This document shows, piece by piece, positions 22,601-34,439 of a stretch of DNA of 64,000 nucleotides (the first letter of the stretch is position 1; each line of letters starts with the position of its first letter). A program made the translations under genes and the position numbers. The DNA comes from Warburgia ugandensis (taxonomy: Eukaryota > Streptophyta > Magnoliopsida > Canellales > Canellaceae): the NCBI GenBank assembly GCA_035236585.1, contig CP141126.1, positions 9,065,001 through 9,129,000 on the forward strand, given 5' to 3'. The notes beneath the pieces were generated by a model, which saw only the letters and a list, made by a program, of their open reading frames with translations, had not been told where the DNA came from and searched no databases.

Positions 22601-25600
22601 AACCAAGGAACATTTCTAAATTGTTGCAGGGATATGTAAAAACCGTAAAACTATGAAACAAAACCTAAACCCATGTGCACTACCAAGAGAAGTTCAGGAT
22701 GATATGAATCATGCCCCATCTCTTGCTTCTTTTTTGTACCTTTTCTTTATTTAGTGGTAAGTCCGTATAGTTGTTACTGTTTGGCCATTCTTTTTCTAAT
22801 TCAAACACCTCAAGTTTCTAGCTGCCTTGATACTTCTCCATTTGCAGAAAAAAGAACAAATAGGGTTTGTAACAGGATATGTGTCTTAAGAGCTTGAAAG
22901 CTTTGACAGGAAATTGGTAACCTAATTATTTTCTGAAACTGTATTTTGACAGGGGAAAAGATCACACTATGTAAGAGGACTAAGAACCAGAAATGAAGAT
23001 CTGGAAAAAGGGATAAGAGCCTCTACTACATGGATCTTAGGAAGTTCAAGTATTTGTGAACTGCAGGAGCTCTATTAAAAGATGACAACACTGGGTTTGC
23101 TTCTCTCAATAGGCATTTTACCTGCCAATTTCTTCCTGTCCTGATCAGGGTGTCCGGTGTCATAGAATCTAATGCTGTTGCCGTAGGTAGCATGTTAGCA
23201 GAAAACAGAGTACAGGGGTGTAGATACTCAATGCCTGCTCTTTGTAAATTAAACTTTAATGTAGGGGTACTTTACAATGATAGTATTTTAACTATAAAAT
23301 GCTCACAAGCTAAAAGACATATAAGTCCCACTCAAATTACCAAACTACCATTTCTCCAAGGGCGTGTAATTAATTTTTGCTAGAGGATAATGTACAACAC
23401 TACGTGATGTAATAGCAGTTAAGTTGTTGTAAGAGTTGATATAAAGGCTTTGCTTGTTAACTGATATGTTTTTAGCCCAAACTGCATTGAACCCAAGGTG
23501 AGTTGGTAAGGTTTGACCCTGTAATGGAAATGCAAGTGCTCTTTCTTCTCACTTTGATGTTCTGAGTTGATCATGCAATAAAGTTCCATAAGGCTTTGTT
23601 GTCCCACCTTGAAGATGTAACTTGAGCATGGAATAAAGTTCAAAGTTGCTTTCATTGATAGCATCTAGTGGGTTTCAGGCTCAGGTAAGCAGTCTACTTT
23701 AGGTCACTGCATCGTCACTGAAATAGATTAGTAGCTGGACTCTTAACTTCTGTGAACCAGCATTGATGGGGGAGTTTTGGGAATTTTAGTATCTACTGGA
23801 TCTGAGTTTTGATTAGTAATTAACCAATTATTTCGTGTACTTCTATTTACTTGTTTGTGTCAGCTTACTTATTGACGGGGAGCCTTGGCGCAACGGTAAA
23901 AGTTGTCGTCATGTGACCTTGAGGTCATGGGTTCAAGGCGTGGAATCAGCCTCTTGCAAAAATGCAAGGTAAGGCTGCCTACTTTAGGCCATTGTGGCCC
24001 GCCCCTTCCCTGGACCCCGCATAGGCAGGAGCTTCGTGCACCGTGGCTGCCCTTGTCAGCTTACTTATTAATAATAAATCAGCCAAAGTTGGTGATTGTA
24101 CCAAGTTTTCCTGTCCTTATTTCTCCTTTTCATCCTCTTTCTTGAAAGAACGCACTTTGTTTTAAACCTGAGCACACTTGTGTGTGCTCTTTCTCAAATG
24201 GTACTCCGGTGTTTGCTCAGGATTTTCTGTTGAACTGTATTCTCATTGTTTTAAGTGTCAACATTGTAAAAGATTTCTGACAGAAGACTCTATGAAGTCT
24301 TGAATTTTAACAGACTTATTTTAATGTCATAACTAGGCTCTATTGACAGAAATAATTAGGTCTCAAGGTCTGCAGCACTCATTATAACATTTTCTATTAT
24401 GCATATACTTGGCTGTAATATAAGATTTTCTAGAAATGTCATGAGCCTTACTGATCACACTGTTCTACTTGTTTCATGATTCCAACTTTTAAACCCCTTT
24501 GTTCTACTCTGCAGGGCTTGGATTTCTCACGTCCTTGGTATTTGTACTTTTTGTTGGTATATTTGTTTCGTCATGGATGGGTGCCACCATTTTCTGGCTT
24601 GGAGAATGGTTCATTAAGCGAATGCCCTTTGTAAGGCACATCTATTCAGCTTCCAAGCAGATTAGTTCTGCCATTTCTCCTGGTAATGCTAATTCTTTGT
24701 AAATGAATATTTATACTTTATTATTTGCATGTTATGAATGGTGCATAACTTTTCAAAGTTTATAGTGATTTGAATGTAGCTCAGACAAGTTGGGGATCCA
24801 TATTATTATATCATGATCTTTTGAGCCCATTTTGTTGCAAACGTTTGCAAAATTTTGATTAGCTCATTAATTAATGGGAATGTGCTTATATGTAAATTTT
24901 CTTCACCTTTTTGCTTTATATCTTTACCTTTCTTGAGGGTTTTTACCTGGTTGAAGTCATTAGAATACGGTTTGCCTCTCTGTGCGGGTGTTGGGATTTG
25001 TGGTACATGCATGTGTGAAATCCCATAATTGCAGGAGTCATCTGTATATAGGTGCAATGGCAGACCTGTTAACACTGTAGCATATCTATGAAATATTATG
25101 ATAGCCTGAGAAAAGAAAGATCCAAAGAGGATAATTCAGTAGCCATCACATTGCAAACAGTAGCTGAGAACCTTAGACTACATTAAAATTAGAGAAGATT
25201 AACAAAATTATTTATCTCAATTTGTTTTCTGTATAAATTTCAAATTTCAGAATACAGAGCCTAAAACACCCCACTCATAGCCCTTCCATAGAATCCTATA
25301 TGACAACTTATACCAGACCCATTACATTTCCTTAGCAAGACTCTTAGGGAAATGGAAAGGACCAACAGGTAGTACAGAAGACCTCAATTCCCAAGCAAGA
25401 CTCTCTTCAGAGAGATGCTCTTTTAATTAATACAACCATAGGACAAATATTTCCAACTAACATTCAAGAAACTCTAACACTTGACATAATTACTAGTGAT
25501 GGACTGACAAGTGAAGACAAACAAGTGAAACCTTAAAAACATTATAGCATGACACTAGTAAAGCACTATATCATGTCTCAACTCCCCATAGCAAGGCAAC

Positions 25601-28600
25601 ATAACCTATTACTGTAGCTGTTTTTTTTCCCAACCTTAGTGCTTCATTAATATCTCTTTTTATATCTTCTTCTGTGATCTTCATGCATCAATCTGTTATG
25701 TAATGATCGCTTTTGGTGAAAGCTAAAATTTGTCATTTTACCCTTAATTGAATTGTGTTTATCTAAAGTTCTTGATACCATTTGAGTGTATGCTCGTGAT
25801 CAATTTATCTTGGAATAACATCTACTGATGCCTTTAATTTTGAAATAGTTTGGTTGGATGAGCCCTGGACCATCTTGGTAACAAACCCACAGACACTGCT
25901 TAGTGCATATGATATGACATGCTTATTTTTTACAGACCAAAATACAACTGCTTTTAAAGAGGTTGCAATAATTCGTCATCCACGTGTTGGTGAATATGCA
26001 TTTGGGTTTATAACATCATCTGTTGTGCTTCAGGTAAACTCTGACATATGGCATCTGCCTTCCAATCTCCTGTGTTTTCTACAAGTTTGGTTTGTTTTAA
26101 CTTGTTACTTGGCTTTGTTAACAATTATTTGTACACATATACTCAGAATGCCTTCTTCTCGGGAATTTATGGGGTATAATTTGGTAATACTAAAAGATTT
26201 AAAAACTTTGAGACTAAATGAAGCCATGACACTTAATTGAGCGGAATGGATGAACAAGAGTCATGTGATTGACCTCTAATCGGGATAAGGTTTTGATGAT
26301 GATGATGATACTTTGGAAATACTGAAATAGCTTGGCATAATTTATAACAAATCTATCAATTTAGGTGCAGCATAATTTATTGGAATTTGAAGGAGAGGAT
26401 GACACTTCAATCAGTCTCTCTTTTGTTATTTGGGCTAGACATTCTTAAAAGATATTCTCTGCATAGTGTGACTATGGAGCATTTGAATTTGAATTTGTAA
26501 ACTTGCTTTTGAGGGATGAAATTTGAGGCACACTATTTTAAGATGTCAGAATTTGCTAGCTTTGGGACAAAACTTTTTAACCCTTTTTTTGTTGTTGTGA
26601 GGATGAATAGTTCAGAACCATGGATGCATGCGAGAAGATTGAAGGATTCTTGAGTATTTATTTAAATAAAACATCAAACGCACAGACCCATGAGCATCTT
26701 GACTTGTGACCTACTAGGTACCACAGGAGAGGCCCTTCTTGTGCCACTGCTTGAAGGCATTTGTGCAACTGTTCTATTTGAACCTGTGGCATCATTTGGG
26801 TTCTCTAATGTTTGCTGTTGTCCAATATTTATTATGTAGTGTCAACATCACAAGCTGGTTATCTAGATTCTAGCATGACAAATTGAAATTGCCCCTGATA
26901 TTTGTGACTCTATTTTCACCAAGGTTCTCAATAACTGTTCCAGCATCTTCCAGCATTTTTTCAATAGATGACACAATATCCAACATGTGCCGAGAGCTGA
27001 CTTGCAAAGTTTAAAATAAGGGGAACAGATAAGAAAAGGAGAGTGCTGATTGCTGATGTCACCTCCCTTGAATGTGCTCGATTTTTTTTTGTGTGTGGAA
27101 AACATGCTCATTTGCGTCTTGCATAATAGCTGTTTTATGTTGTATGCTATAGCTTACATGTTCCTTGGACTGTCATAGGACTAAGTTGGATCTTGAAGCT
27201 TTGACAAGGTTATTACTTTGGCTAAGATTGTTTCTGATTACAGAGTGAGACTGGGGATGAAGAATTATGCAGTGTTTATGTCCCTACGAACCATTTGTAC
27301 ATTGGTGATATTTTTCTGGTCAACTCTCAGGAGATCATAAGACCAAATCTATCTATTCGAGAAGGAATAGGTATGTTCAGGTGGTATTGTTAGATATGGA
27401 TTTCTCACCTTGTCTTTATGATATTTTTAAAGCACTGATATATTCTCTCTGGAACATATCTGACACAAGTTTCCTAGCTCGTCATTTTTGTCCACAAAAG
27501 AATAAAGGACATACATGCAAAGTAACTATATATATTTTATATAATATTAAGAGGGCTTATTCATAGTTCATTTTGTCAATAGAAATTCTTCCTAGTAGTA
27601 GAGAGCACAAAGCAGTATAAGTCTTTCCCTCAATCATGTGTTTAGGATGTTGTATTCAGTTGCTCACTCTTTTTCTAAAATAACTAAAATCCACTCATTA
27701 CATGGCTATATCCACAATTCATTTTCTTAAGGGAAATTCTCAAGTAGATGATAGCAAAAAGCAGTTTCAGTCTTTCAACTCTTTCCTTCCCCAACCACAT
27801 TTTCAGGGTGTTGATTTTGGTGGCCCCACTCTTTCTTTAAAAAATATATCAGTCATTCTGATGCAGGAAAGATAAAAGTGGTTAAAGCTAGGGTTTTTAA
27901 AGGAAAATACCGGCAAGTTCTAGTAGAAATGGTAGTTTTGAAGTGCTTCTTAACTAGAAAATATGTCTTCTAATTAACCTTTCTACCTTGTTTATCCAAC
28001 CAAAGGTGAAAAGTTAACTAGAATCAAGAGAAATAGTCCACACTTGGACTAGAAGTGAAAAGAAAGAAGAAGAAGAGAAATAACAAGGAAACAAGGGGAA
28101 CTTCAATTTTATTCAACCATCAATCAAAACTAAAGTCCTAATTCCTTTTATAGACATAAGGGTGTTCACTTTTCTTGTCCGTCAAGTAAACTATGCTCAA
28201 ATACCATTACATCCTTAAGTGAAATGAACTACTTAACCTTAGCCCAAGTACATAAACACAACTTAAAATGTGGCCTACAAACCTAGACAAGTTAAACCTT
28301 AAAGAAAAAAAACTATAACAAGACAGTATTCAACTTAAACTTCCACCTGTTCCTTGTGTCCTCCTTTTTTGTAATTTTTGAGTATGTTATGAATGGATGA
28401 GATGCTCCTGCATCACATTCATTACGTAGATGTATCCCCAGCTCATTTTCTTTATACAATTTCTCCAATTAGTAGATATCAAAAGCAGTTTCATAGTTCT
28501 TCCCTCTGCGATCATATGTTCAGGGTTTCGACTTCAGTTGTTCACTCTTTTTCCCATCAGGGAGTTCTGTCTGAAAATAGAACCGGGTACAATTTTATGT

Positions 28601-28867
28601 TAAGATGTAGGGTGTCTGCTGTGATCATGCCACTATTGTATACAGTGAGGCATAATTTAGTGCACTATAGATCTTAATCATCTAGATTAATAAAGAGTAC
28701 CATGTTGCTCCTAATATTGCACTGCATCTGATAGCTCTTTTTCTAATGTTTTCTGACATGTTCCAGAGATCATTGTTTCCGGGGGTATGACAATGCCCCA
28801 AGTAATTGCTCCTCAAGAAAGGATTCCCCAACAAAGTGGTAGGATCCGTTTGAACAGAATAGGGTAG
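19659..28867 (+). CDS. LCV2: LIKE-COV (LCV/COV1 family, DUF502) membrane protein, 7 coding exons
   Basis: Coding exons: 19659-19763, 22002-22054, 22147-22256, 24515-24682, 25936-26033, 27244-27370, 28767-28867. All junctions are GT-AG and stay in phase to a TAG, giving 253 aa. The start (MAEEKEST...) opens a Ser/Pro/acidic N-tail. Transmembrane segments lie at about residues 53-75 (CVVLFPVAVTFFVTWWFIQF) and 90-118 (GLGFLTSLVFVLFVGIFVSS). Then come the family hallmarks KRMPFVRHIYSASKQIS, NTTAFKEVAIIRHPR, ELCSVYVPTNHLYIGD and EIIRPNLSIREGIEIIVSGG. Length is close to the family's roughly 260-270 aa. COV1/LCV proteins are membrane proteins linked to vascular patterning and Golgi/trans-Golgi function. 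The LCV2 assignment (rather than LCV1/3) rests partly on the PTBP3 neighbour and is tentative. Introns 1 and 3 exceed 2 kb, and intron 3 holds an Au SINE. Confidence 0.95.
23874..24053 (+). repeat. Au SINE in LCV intron 3, with target duplication
   Basis: A full-length 180-bp copy with intact A-box region (agccttggcgcaacgg), B-box (gggttcaagg) and tail. Flanked by the 16-bp direct repeat tgtcagcttacttatt (23858-23873 and 24054-24069). It lies in the same orientation as the gene. Confidence 0.95.
26680..26775 (-). repeat. Possible second tRNA-derived SINE fragment in LCV intron 5
   Basis: The reverse complement has a tRNA-like arrangement: tggcacaag, then ctctcctgtggtacc, then agtaggtcacaagtcaag. 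It resembles the segment at 33790-33880. No poly-A/T tail or target duplication was seen. Confidence 0.35.
27567..28557. repeat. Three diverged direct repeats in LCV intron 6
   Basis: Units of about 115-125 bp near 27567-27680, 27716-27840 and 28439-28556 share ttcattttctt, a block like agcaaaaagcagtttcagtc and ending ttcactctttttc. About 600 bp of other sequence separates units 2 and 3. Confidence 0.65.
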
Positions 28868-31095
28868 CAGAGGGGACATGATCTATCTGGTAACTTTCCA
28901 CTTCATACTGCTTAGTTTGGGTATGGAAATCATTCCGTGACAGCTGCTTCGCATGGGTTGTTGAGGTAATTTATTTTCATTGGCTTTGTAATGTAGATTA
29001 ATAGGCAGTCATTTGATGATAGGGTCTTTAGGTGGCTATCTTCTTTGTAGATCGGGTCTCATGCGGCTTGAGACCCACATTTTTGTAATTGAAAGGGTTA
29101 CATCAAATGCCAGCTGAGTGTGGTAGCAAGTGCATTGGGTGTATATTGTTACATATACTGATATGCATTTACAAATATTTGAGCAGAATGAATAGATAAA
29201 AGCTAGGATAATTAGCCTTGAAAATCATGTCTGCATTGTACATCAGATTTTGACATGATCCATGCAACCAGTATCCTAATTTTTCAGAAATTGGAAAAGA
29301 CGGGCAGTGAAACCAGAATCAGCAGGTCAAGGCAGTGCAGTTGGCTCCGGCAACCATCTTTCGCAGTGTTTCGGTACTAGTTTGTCCAGATCAACCATTT
29401 GGTTGGAAATGTATGGGCTCTCCACACACCTTATGCAGATTTATAATAGTTTCAACTAATTAATTTTCAGTTTGCATGAGAAGAGATGTTCGTAAGTCAA
29501 TTCTTCAGAAGAACTTCAATCTTTAATGCGTTGGGCAGACCCAATTAGAGCGGTTACTTCATCAAATGAGTGCACCGACAAGTCGGAGGGAATATGATCT
29601 AATAATAGCCTGATCTGCTTGCAGTTCCCCTTTTGTTTTGCAAATAAGCATTTATGGCATGAAAGAGTAAAAACTTAGAATATAAATATAATAGTTCCAG
29701 CAAGCATTCCCCATTTTCCAGTTTTGGGTTTCGGAGCTACACCAAGGTCAATTAGCAGAATCTGTGGAGCGACTTTTCATTTGTATATAAAGCCCCAGAG
29801 TGTTGATTATCTGCACGTCTCTAACGGATAAAACAAACTGAAAGGGCTTGCTTTTTCTTGTTCTTAGGGTAATGGTATATCCGCTCCTTGATCACCCGAA
29901 TGCCCAGTTTTTAAATTTTCATGGACTGAAAATTTTGGTTACCCTGTTACCTTTTATTAGTGGATACAGCTGCTACTCTCCAACTGCCCCAAAAGCAACC
30001 CAAATCATCGTGAAATATAAATCCCAGAACAGTCTCGTACACCGAATCTTCAGCTAACTAATCTTAGCTTAAAACCATTCTATTAGTGGAATAATGTACA
30101 ACTGTAATTGCATCCAACAAAAACTAACCGGCCCCAAAACCTCAGACAACAAGGGACTGGCTGGCCAATTGGGCAGACTGAAAACTTGCCTGGAAGGAGC
30201 AGCTTTTGCATCAGAGTGGGGGATCCATCCGAGTGAGCTCTCTCTCTGCAGGCGGCGTTGATCCGGGGAGAGGCAGGAGGTTTTTTTGTTTTTCTTATCA
30301 ACTCGTCGTAGTAGAGAAGTCATCCTGCAATTTCAAGTGGTTTTAATGATTTCTACATTTACTTTGCTGAAATAAGATACAGATCTTAGGAGACTTCAAC
30401 AAATTCTGCACGATTGCTTAATTAGAGGAAAACCCAACGCAGAATCCAATAAGGTTTTACAGTTGCTGCACAATTTTTTTTTGCTGAAAGTACAGATCGA
30501 TTGAAGAAGCAGCAGTTCTGGTTCCGCTACTTAAGTTTGCAAGTGACTAGAACCTTTATACAGCGAAAGCTCGAAGGATTACCGAAGGGATCCACTTCCA
30601 GACAGGAGAAGAGGCAAACCTGACAATCCAGAGTTCTACGAGGAGATATCAGCATTGTATCCAGTGAAAATTCTAAAATGGGCGACATGGGAAATGCCAA
30701 TTATGGCTTCCCTTTCTAATTCCCTCCCTTGTTTGTATCTGTTCGAATATGATGTAATCACTTAATTACAGCTGCTATTCTTGGCTGTTATTACGTGATT
30801 ATAACAAACATTTTCTACTGTAATCACGTTCGGTGGTTAGTCAACATGTACCTTCTATGTATACCTGCTTGTATTCATCTTCACATCAATTAATTCATTA
30901 ACAATGTAGATTCTATCAGTATCTTGGTCTTTCTCTCATGGTGGAAAACACAAGGACACAATGAAGGCAGCCGGTCATTGAAAAATTTCAAAACAAATTG
31001 AGTCGTGGAAAAAAGCATGTCTTTTTTAGGAGGATAGAGTTACACTCTTAAATGTATCATTGTCGAACTTACCAATATATTTTATGTCTTCGTTT
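28868..31095 (+). other. 3' flank of LCV; no confident gene
   Basis: The first few hundred bases are probably the LCV 3' untranslated region, but no poly(A) site can be fixed. Beyond about 29600 the strand is unclear. An open stretch at 30547-30765 (plus) has coding-like residue content but no start or neighbours. The minus-strand frames at 30069-30323 have no recognisable domain. Confidence 0.4.
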
Positions 31096-31253
31096 GGGAA
31101 GCCTTGGCGCAAGTGACCTCGAGGACATGGATTCAAGATGTGAAAACAGCCACTTGCAAAATGCAAGGTGAGCCCATGTACTATTATCCTTGTGATCTGT
31201 CCCTTCCTCGAACCCTACACATACACAGAAGCTTCGTACACTGGGTTGCCTTT
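31096..31253 (+). repeat. Au SINE with 5' internal deletion
   Basis: Head (gggaagccttggcgcaa) joins directly to gtgacctcgagg, skipping about 20 bp between the A and B boxes. Core and tail (gaagcttcgtacactgggttgcc) are present. A LINE fragment follows at once. Confidence 0.85.
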
Positions 31254-31255
31254 TA

Positions 31256-32480
31256 TTTCATCTCTTTGCTTCACTGCACAGGAATCATCCATCAAATTGA
31301 GCAAATTCAACGTAATTTCTTGTAGCATGGAGGAGATTAAGTGAGAAAATTTGCACTTGTCACGTCGACACGGTTTGCAAGCCTAAAGAAGCTAGAGGCT
31401 TGGGAGCTAGAACGTGGAAAAAACTTTTCTTCGAAAGATGCAACCCGAACCATAAGTGGTGGATTGATGAAGGGGAATGCTCGCATGTTCTTCCATCTCG
31501 AAAGACATTGCCTAGTCTCTTCACTTTTTCAAGGCCAACTCGAGGTTCTGTCTATGTGATCGGAGGCCTATAAGGTTCTAGTCTATTTCGAGCAGTGGCT
31601 GATAGTACCGCTTGGATTGTAAACGGTTACCCTTTTCATAATAACACAATCACCTGGTCTCCAAGCTTTAGAAGAGCTCTGCGAGGGTTAGAGGACTTCC
31701 AATTACAAGTCGGGCTCAACTCTCTAATATTAGTTCACATTCAAATAGATTTTAATGAAAGGGAGTCTTGGCTCAATGGTAAAGTTGTCGTCATGTGACC
31801 TTGAGATCACAGGTTTAAGGTTGTAGGAACAGCCTCTTGCAAAACGCAAGGTAAGAATGCATACTATTAATCCTTGTAGTCTGCCCTTTCCCCGAACCAT
31901 ACTTTTTATTCAAATGGATTCTAATGATCGAATGAGATTGAAACCAAATTCATTGGTTTATTCTGTCAAGTCAGCTGACAAGGTGGGAACCCTTGTGGAA
32001 GCCGAGCTGTGTGCCACCAAGAGTGGCATTTTTACGTGGAGAGCGGCCCATGAGAGGATTCCCACCTTTGATGGATTGCAAAGATGTAGGTATCCCCGTC
32101 CTTCTCTATGCCAGTCTGTAAATCCAATTCGGAAACAATAGACCACATCCTTCTAAGATGTGGCGAAATCATGTCAGTCTGGTAGGACATGGCAGCAAGG
32201 TTCGGCATATCATGGGTGATCCCCAACTCTTTGGTTGATCTTATGCATCAACGAGAGGCAATCACATAGCTATTGGGAAAATTCTATGGATTTGCTGCTT
32301 CATGGCTCTTATATCGGAAGTGTGGCTTGAAAGGAACCCGAGATGCTTGAGTGTTGATCTAAGGTGGCAATGAAGGAAAGAATTTCCTTTACTGCATCAG
32401 CCTGGGCTGCTTCTTCGGACCATAACTCTATTGCAAAAGGCTCCCCAAAAGTAAAGTCGAGCTGTATGAGGCCTATGTGC
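31256..32480 (+). mobile_element. L1-like LINE fragment (RT end and zf-RVT region)
   Basis: Plus-strand non-LTR retrotransposon remnant. HHQIEQIQRNFL and then KFALV and SLKKLEAWELE (31280-31420) match the post-RT block of plant L1 elements. A zf-RVT-like stretch at about 31920-32240 has SGIFTWRAAHERIPTFDGLQ and, in another frame, ETIDHILLRCG and ISWVIPNSLVDLMHQ. A WLERN-type block lies near 32320. The fragment is broken by stops and frame changes between these blocks and is interrupted by a SINE at 31759-31907. No RNase H-like domain follows. Confidence 0.75.
31759..31907 (+). repeat. Au SINE in the LINE, 3'-truncated, with target duplication
   Basis: About 149 bp, starting agggagtcttggctcaatgg and ending in the core near cccgaaccatac. 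Flanked by a 20-bp direct repeat, attcaaatagattttaatga (31739-31758; right copy 31908-31927 with two mismatches). Confidence 0.9.
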
Positions 32481-32746
32481 AACATGTCAAAAAATTCGAA
32501 AGCATTACTTTATTATGTCAGAATATCTTATCACCTAATCTCATGCTCGAACACTTACTACCACTAAAATGCCTCTTTGCCTCAGAGGGCTGTTGTCACC
32601 TCATCCTATACACAACTAGGGTCGTCAGCAGGTTGGATTCGGTCGGCTTCCACCGTATTCAAACCCATATCATTTCAATTTCAACCACTCAGCAATCCGT
32701 CAGATTCTACCTTGAATTCCATATTTGATAATTAGATGATAAGTTT

Positions 32747-32926
32747 AGCCTTGGTGCAATGGTAAAAGTTGTCATTGTGTGACCTTTAGGTCACAGGTTT
32801 AAGACATGGCAATAGCTCTTTGCAAAAATGCAAGCTAAGGCTGCGTACTATAGGCCCTTGTAGTCCACCCCTTCCCCGAACTCCGCATAAGCAGGTGCCT
32901 TGTGCACCGGGGCTGCCTTTATAACC
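32747..32926 (+). repeat. Au SINE, full length, with target duplication
   Basis: 180 bp with head (agccttggtgcaatggtaaa), B-box (aggtttaaga) and tail (gtgcaccggggctgcc). Flanked by the 13-bp direct repeat agatgataagttt (32734-32746 and 32927-32939). Confidence 0.93.
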
Positions 32927-33211
32927 AGATGATAAGTTTCTTGACTACAAAAATACGCTGGGACGAAGCTTCAAACTATGTTTAGAGGTAGCTAAAGGCT
33001 GTCTAGTGTAGTTGGTCACAAACATTATGGCACCTCTCCTCATGTGTTTTTTAGAGTTGGAGGTGGCATTTTCTCCTTATTGAGGAGATTTTAAGTATAT
33101 TTAGTAATTAGGATATGCTTCTAAGTAGTTTACTTCATAACTCTTTACTGTACAAAAAAAGAGAGAAGAAATTGAGACAACTTGAATAAGTAGGAAAAAT
33201 GTAAAATAACT

Positions 33212-33396
33212 TAAAAAAGGGCAGCCATAGTGCACGAAGCTCTCACCCATGCAAGGTCTAGGGAAGGGGCGGACTATAAGGGCCTAAAGTACATAGCCTT
33301 ACCTTACATTTGTAAGAGGCCGTTTCTACGCCTTGAACCCGTGACCTCAAGGTCACATGATGACAACTTTTACTATTGCACCAAGACTCTCCTTCT
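33212..33396 (-). repeat. Au SINE, full length, minus strand, with target duplication
   Basis: About 185 bp on the minus strand. Flanked by the 17-bp direct repeat aaaaatgtaaaataact (33195-33211 and 33397-33413). Confidence 0.93.
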
Positions 33397-33789
33397 AAAA
33401 ATGTAAAATAACTAATTTTCCTCATTTAAAGCCTATGCTTAAGGCAAGAAGGATGATAGCTTGCATGAGGGTGTTCTTTGTAGCATAATTTTGGGGACTA
33501 GTTGAAGAAAACAAAAGTCCGGAGAAAAAGTGTATGGCTCTCGTGAATTTGCACCTCTTGCTCAACCAAGCAAGTAACTTTGCCTTTATTTTTTCATCAT
33601 TTTCTTTTATAAGCAAAGTTACAAGGTCAATTACTTGTCCACTCTCACCTACGTGTGCTTTTTAAAAAAATATTTTCGAACGTGTAACTAATGCACCCAA
33701 TAGGTCTTCATATATACACTCTTTTTCATATATATCCCTCGTTATGCATCCTTGCCAAACATATATCGGACTCACCTAAGCACACTACA

Positions 33790-33880
33790 TCTTGCTAAAA
33801 AGGATAAGGGTACACTATCTTGAACCCGTAACCTACTTACAGGAGAGGTACCTCAACTTAACTACTAGGCTATACTTGCC
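33790..33880 (-). repeat. Possible tRNA-derived SINE of a second family
   Basis: The reverse complement has an A-box-like tagcctagtagttaag and a B-box-like ggttacgggttcaaga spaced as in tRNA-derived SINEs, and differs from Au SINE. A related segment occurs at 26680-26775. It does not fold as an evident full tRNA. Confidence 0.45.
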
Positions 33881-34140
33881 TATATGCATCGACACATTTC
33901 TAAATCTAGTTTCTTAGCTTAAGGGAAAACCATGACTCAGACCTAAGACCAAGAATATTCTGAGAGAGATGTCGAGTTGTCTACCACCAACTGCGGTAGA
34001 CATTGTGGAAGTACCTCGCATGATATTCACACTCTTAACATAAATATAGAAAGGATTTTGGTCTCAAATGAATTTAATCTTGGGTTTGATTACAAGCAGC
34101 TTTTAGGCATCAACCCCGCCAAAATATCCATATGCATATA

Positions 34141-34166
34141 AGTTGAGTTGAGTTGAGTTGAGTTGT
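34141..34166. repeat. (GAGTT)n microsatellite
   Basis: About five tandem copies of the pentamer gagtt, about 275 bp upstream of the RBM39-like start codon. Confidence 0.9.
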
Positions 34167-34439
34167 GTGGGATCTGTGGATAATCGGACCCCAATTTACA
34201 GTGCACAAATAGCAACCCAAGAACGAAGGGTAGTTTCGTCTCAGAGATTTGAGTGCTCTTACCCTAATAAGGCCCAGCCTGTAATCACGTTGCCACTTCC
34301 CATTGGTGTTGTGTGTTCCCGGACAAAAATTTCCCTCTCATCAAGTCCAAGCTCGCTACCGAAGTCCCGTCATTTTTAGGGTTTTCTAGTTGAATTTCAG
34401 CGCCATTGGACACCTTGAAGAGAGCCGCTGCGAAGTTGA

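Larger units (their letters stand above)
33414..34379. other. Intergenic between SINE cluster and RBM39-like gene
   Basis: No gene seen. It contains a possible second-family SINE (33790-33880) and a (gagtt)n microsatellite (34141-34166). The last few hundred bases form the 5' flank of the RBM39-like gene. Confidence 0.5.

Noticed and set aside
23874-24053. Possible tRNA gene, from A- and B-box motifs
   Set aside because: The unit is a full Au SINE with a SINE core, tail and target duplication, and no tRNA cloverleaf is complete. The same applies to the other SINE copies.
30069-30323. 84-aa minus-strand open frame between LCV and the LINE
   Set aside because: No recognisable domain, and an overlapping frame of similar length exists, so coding potential is not supported.
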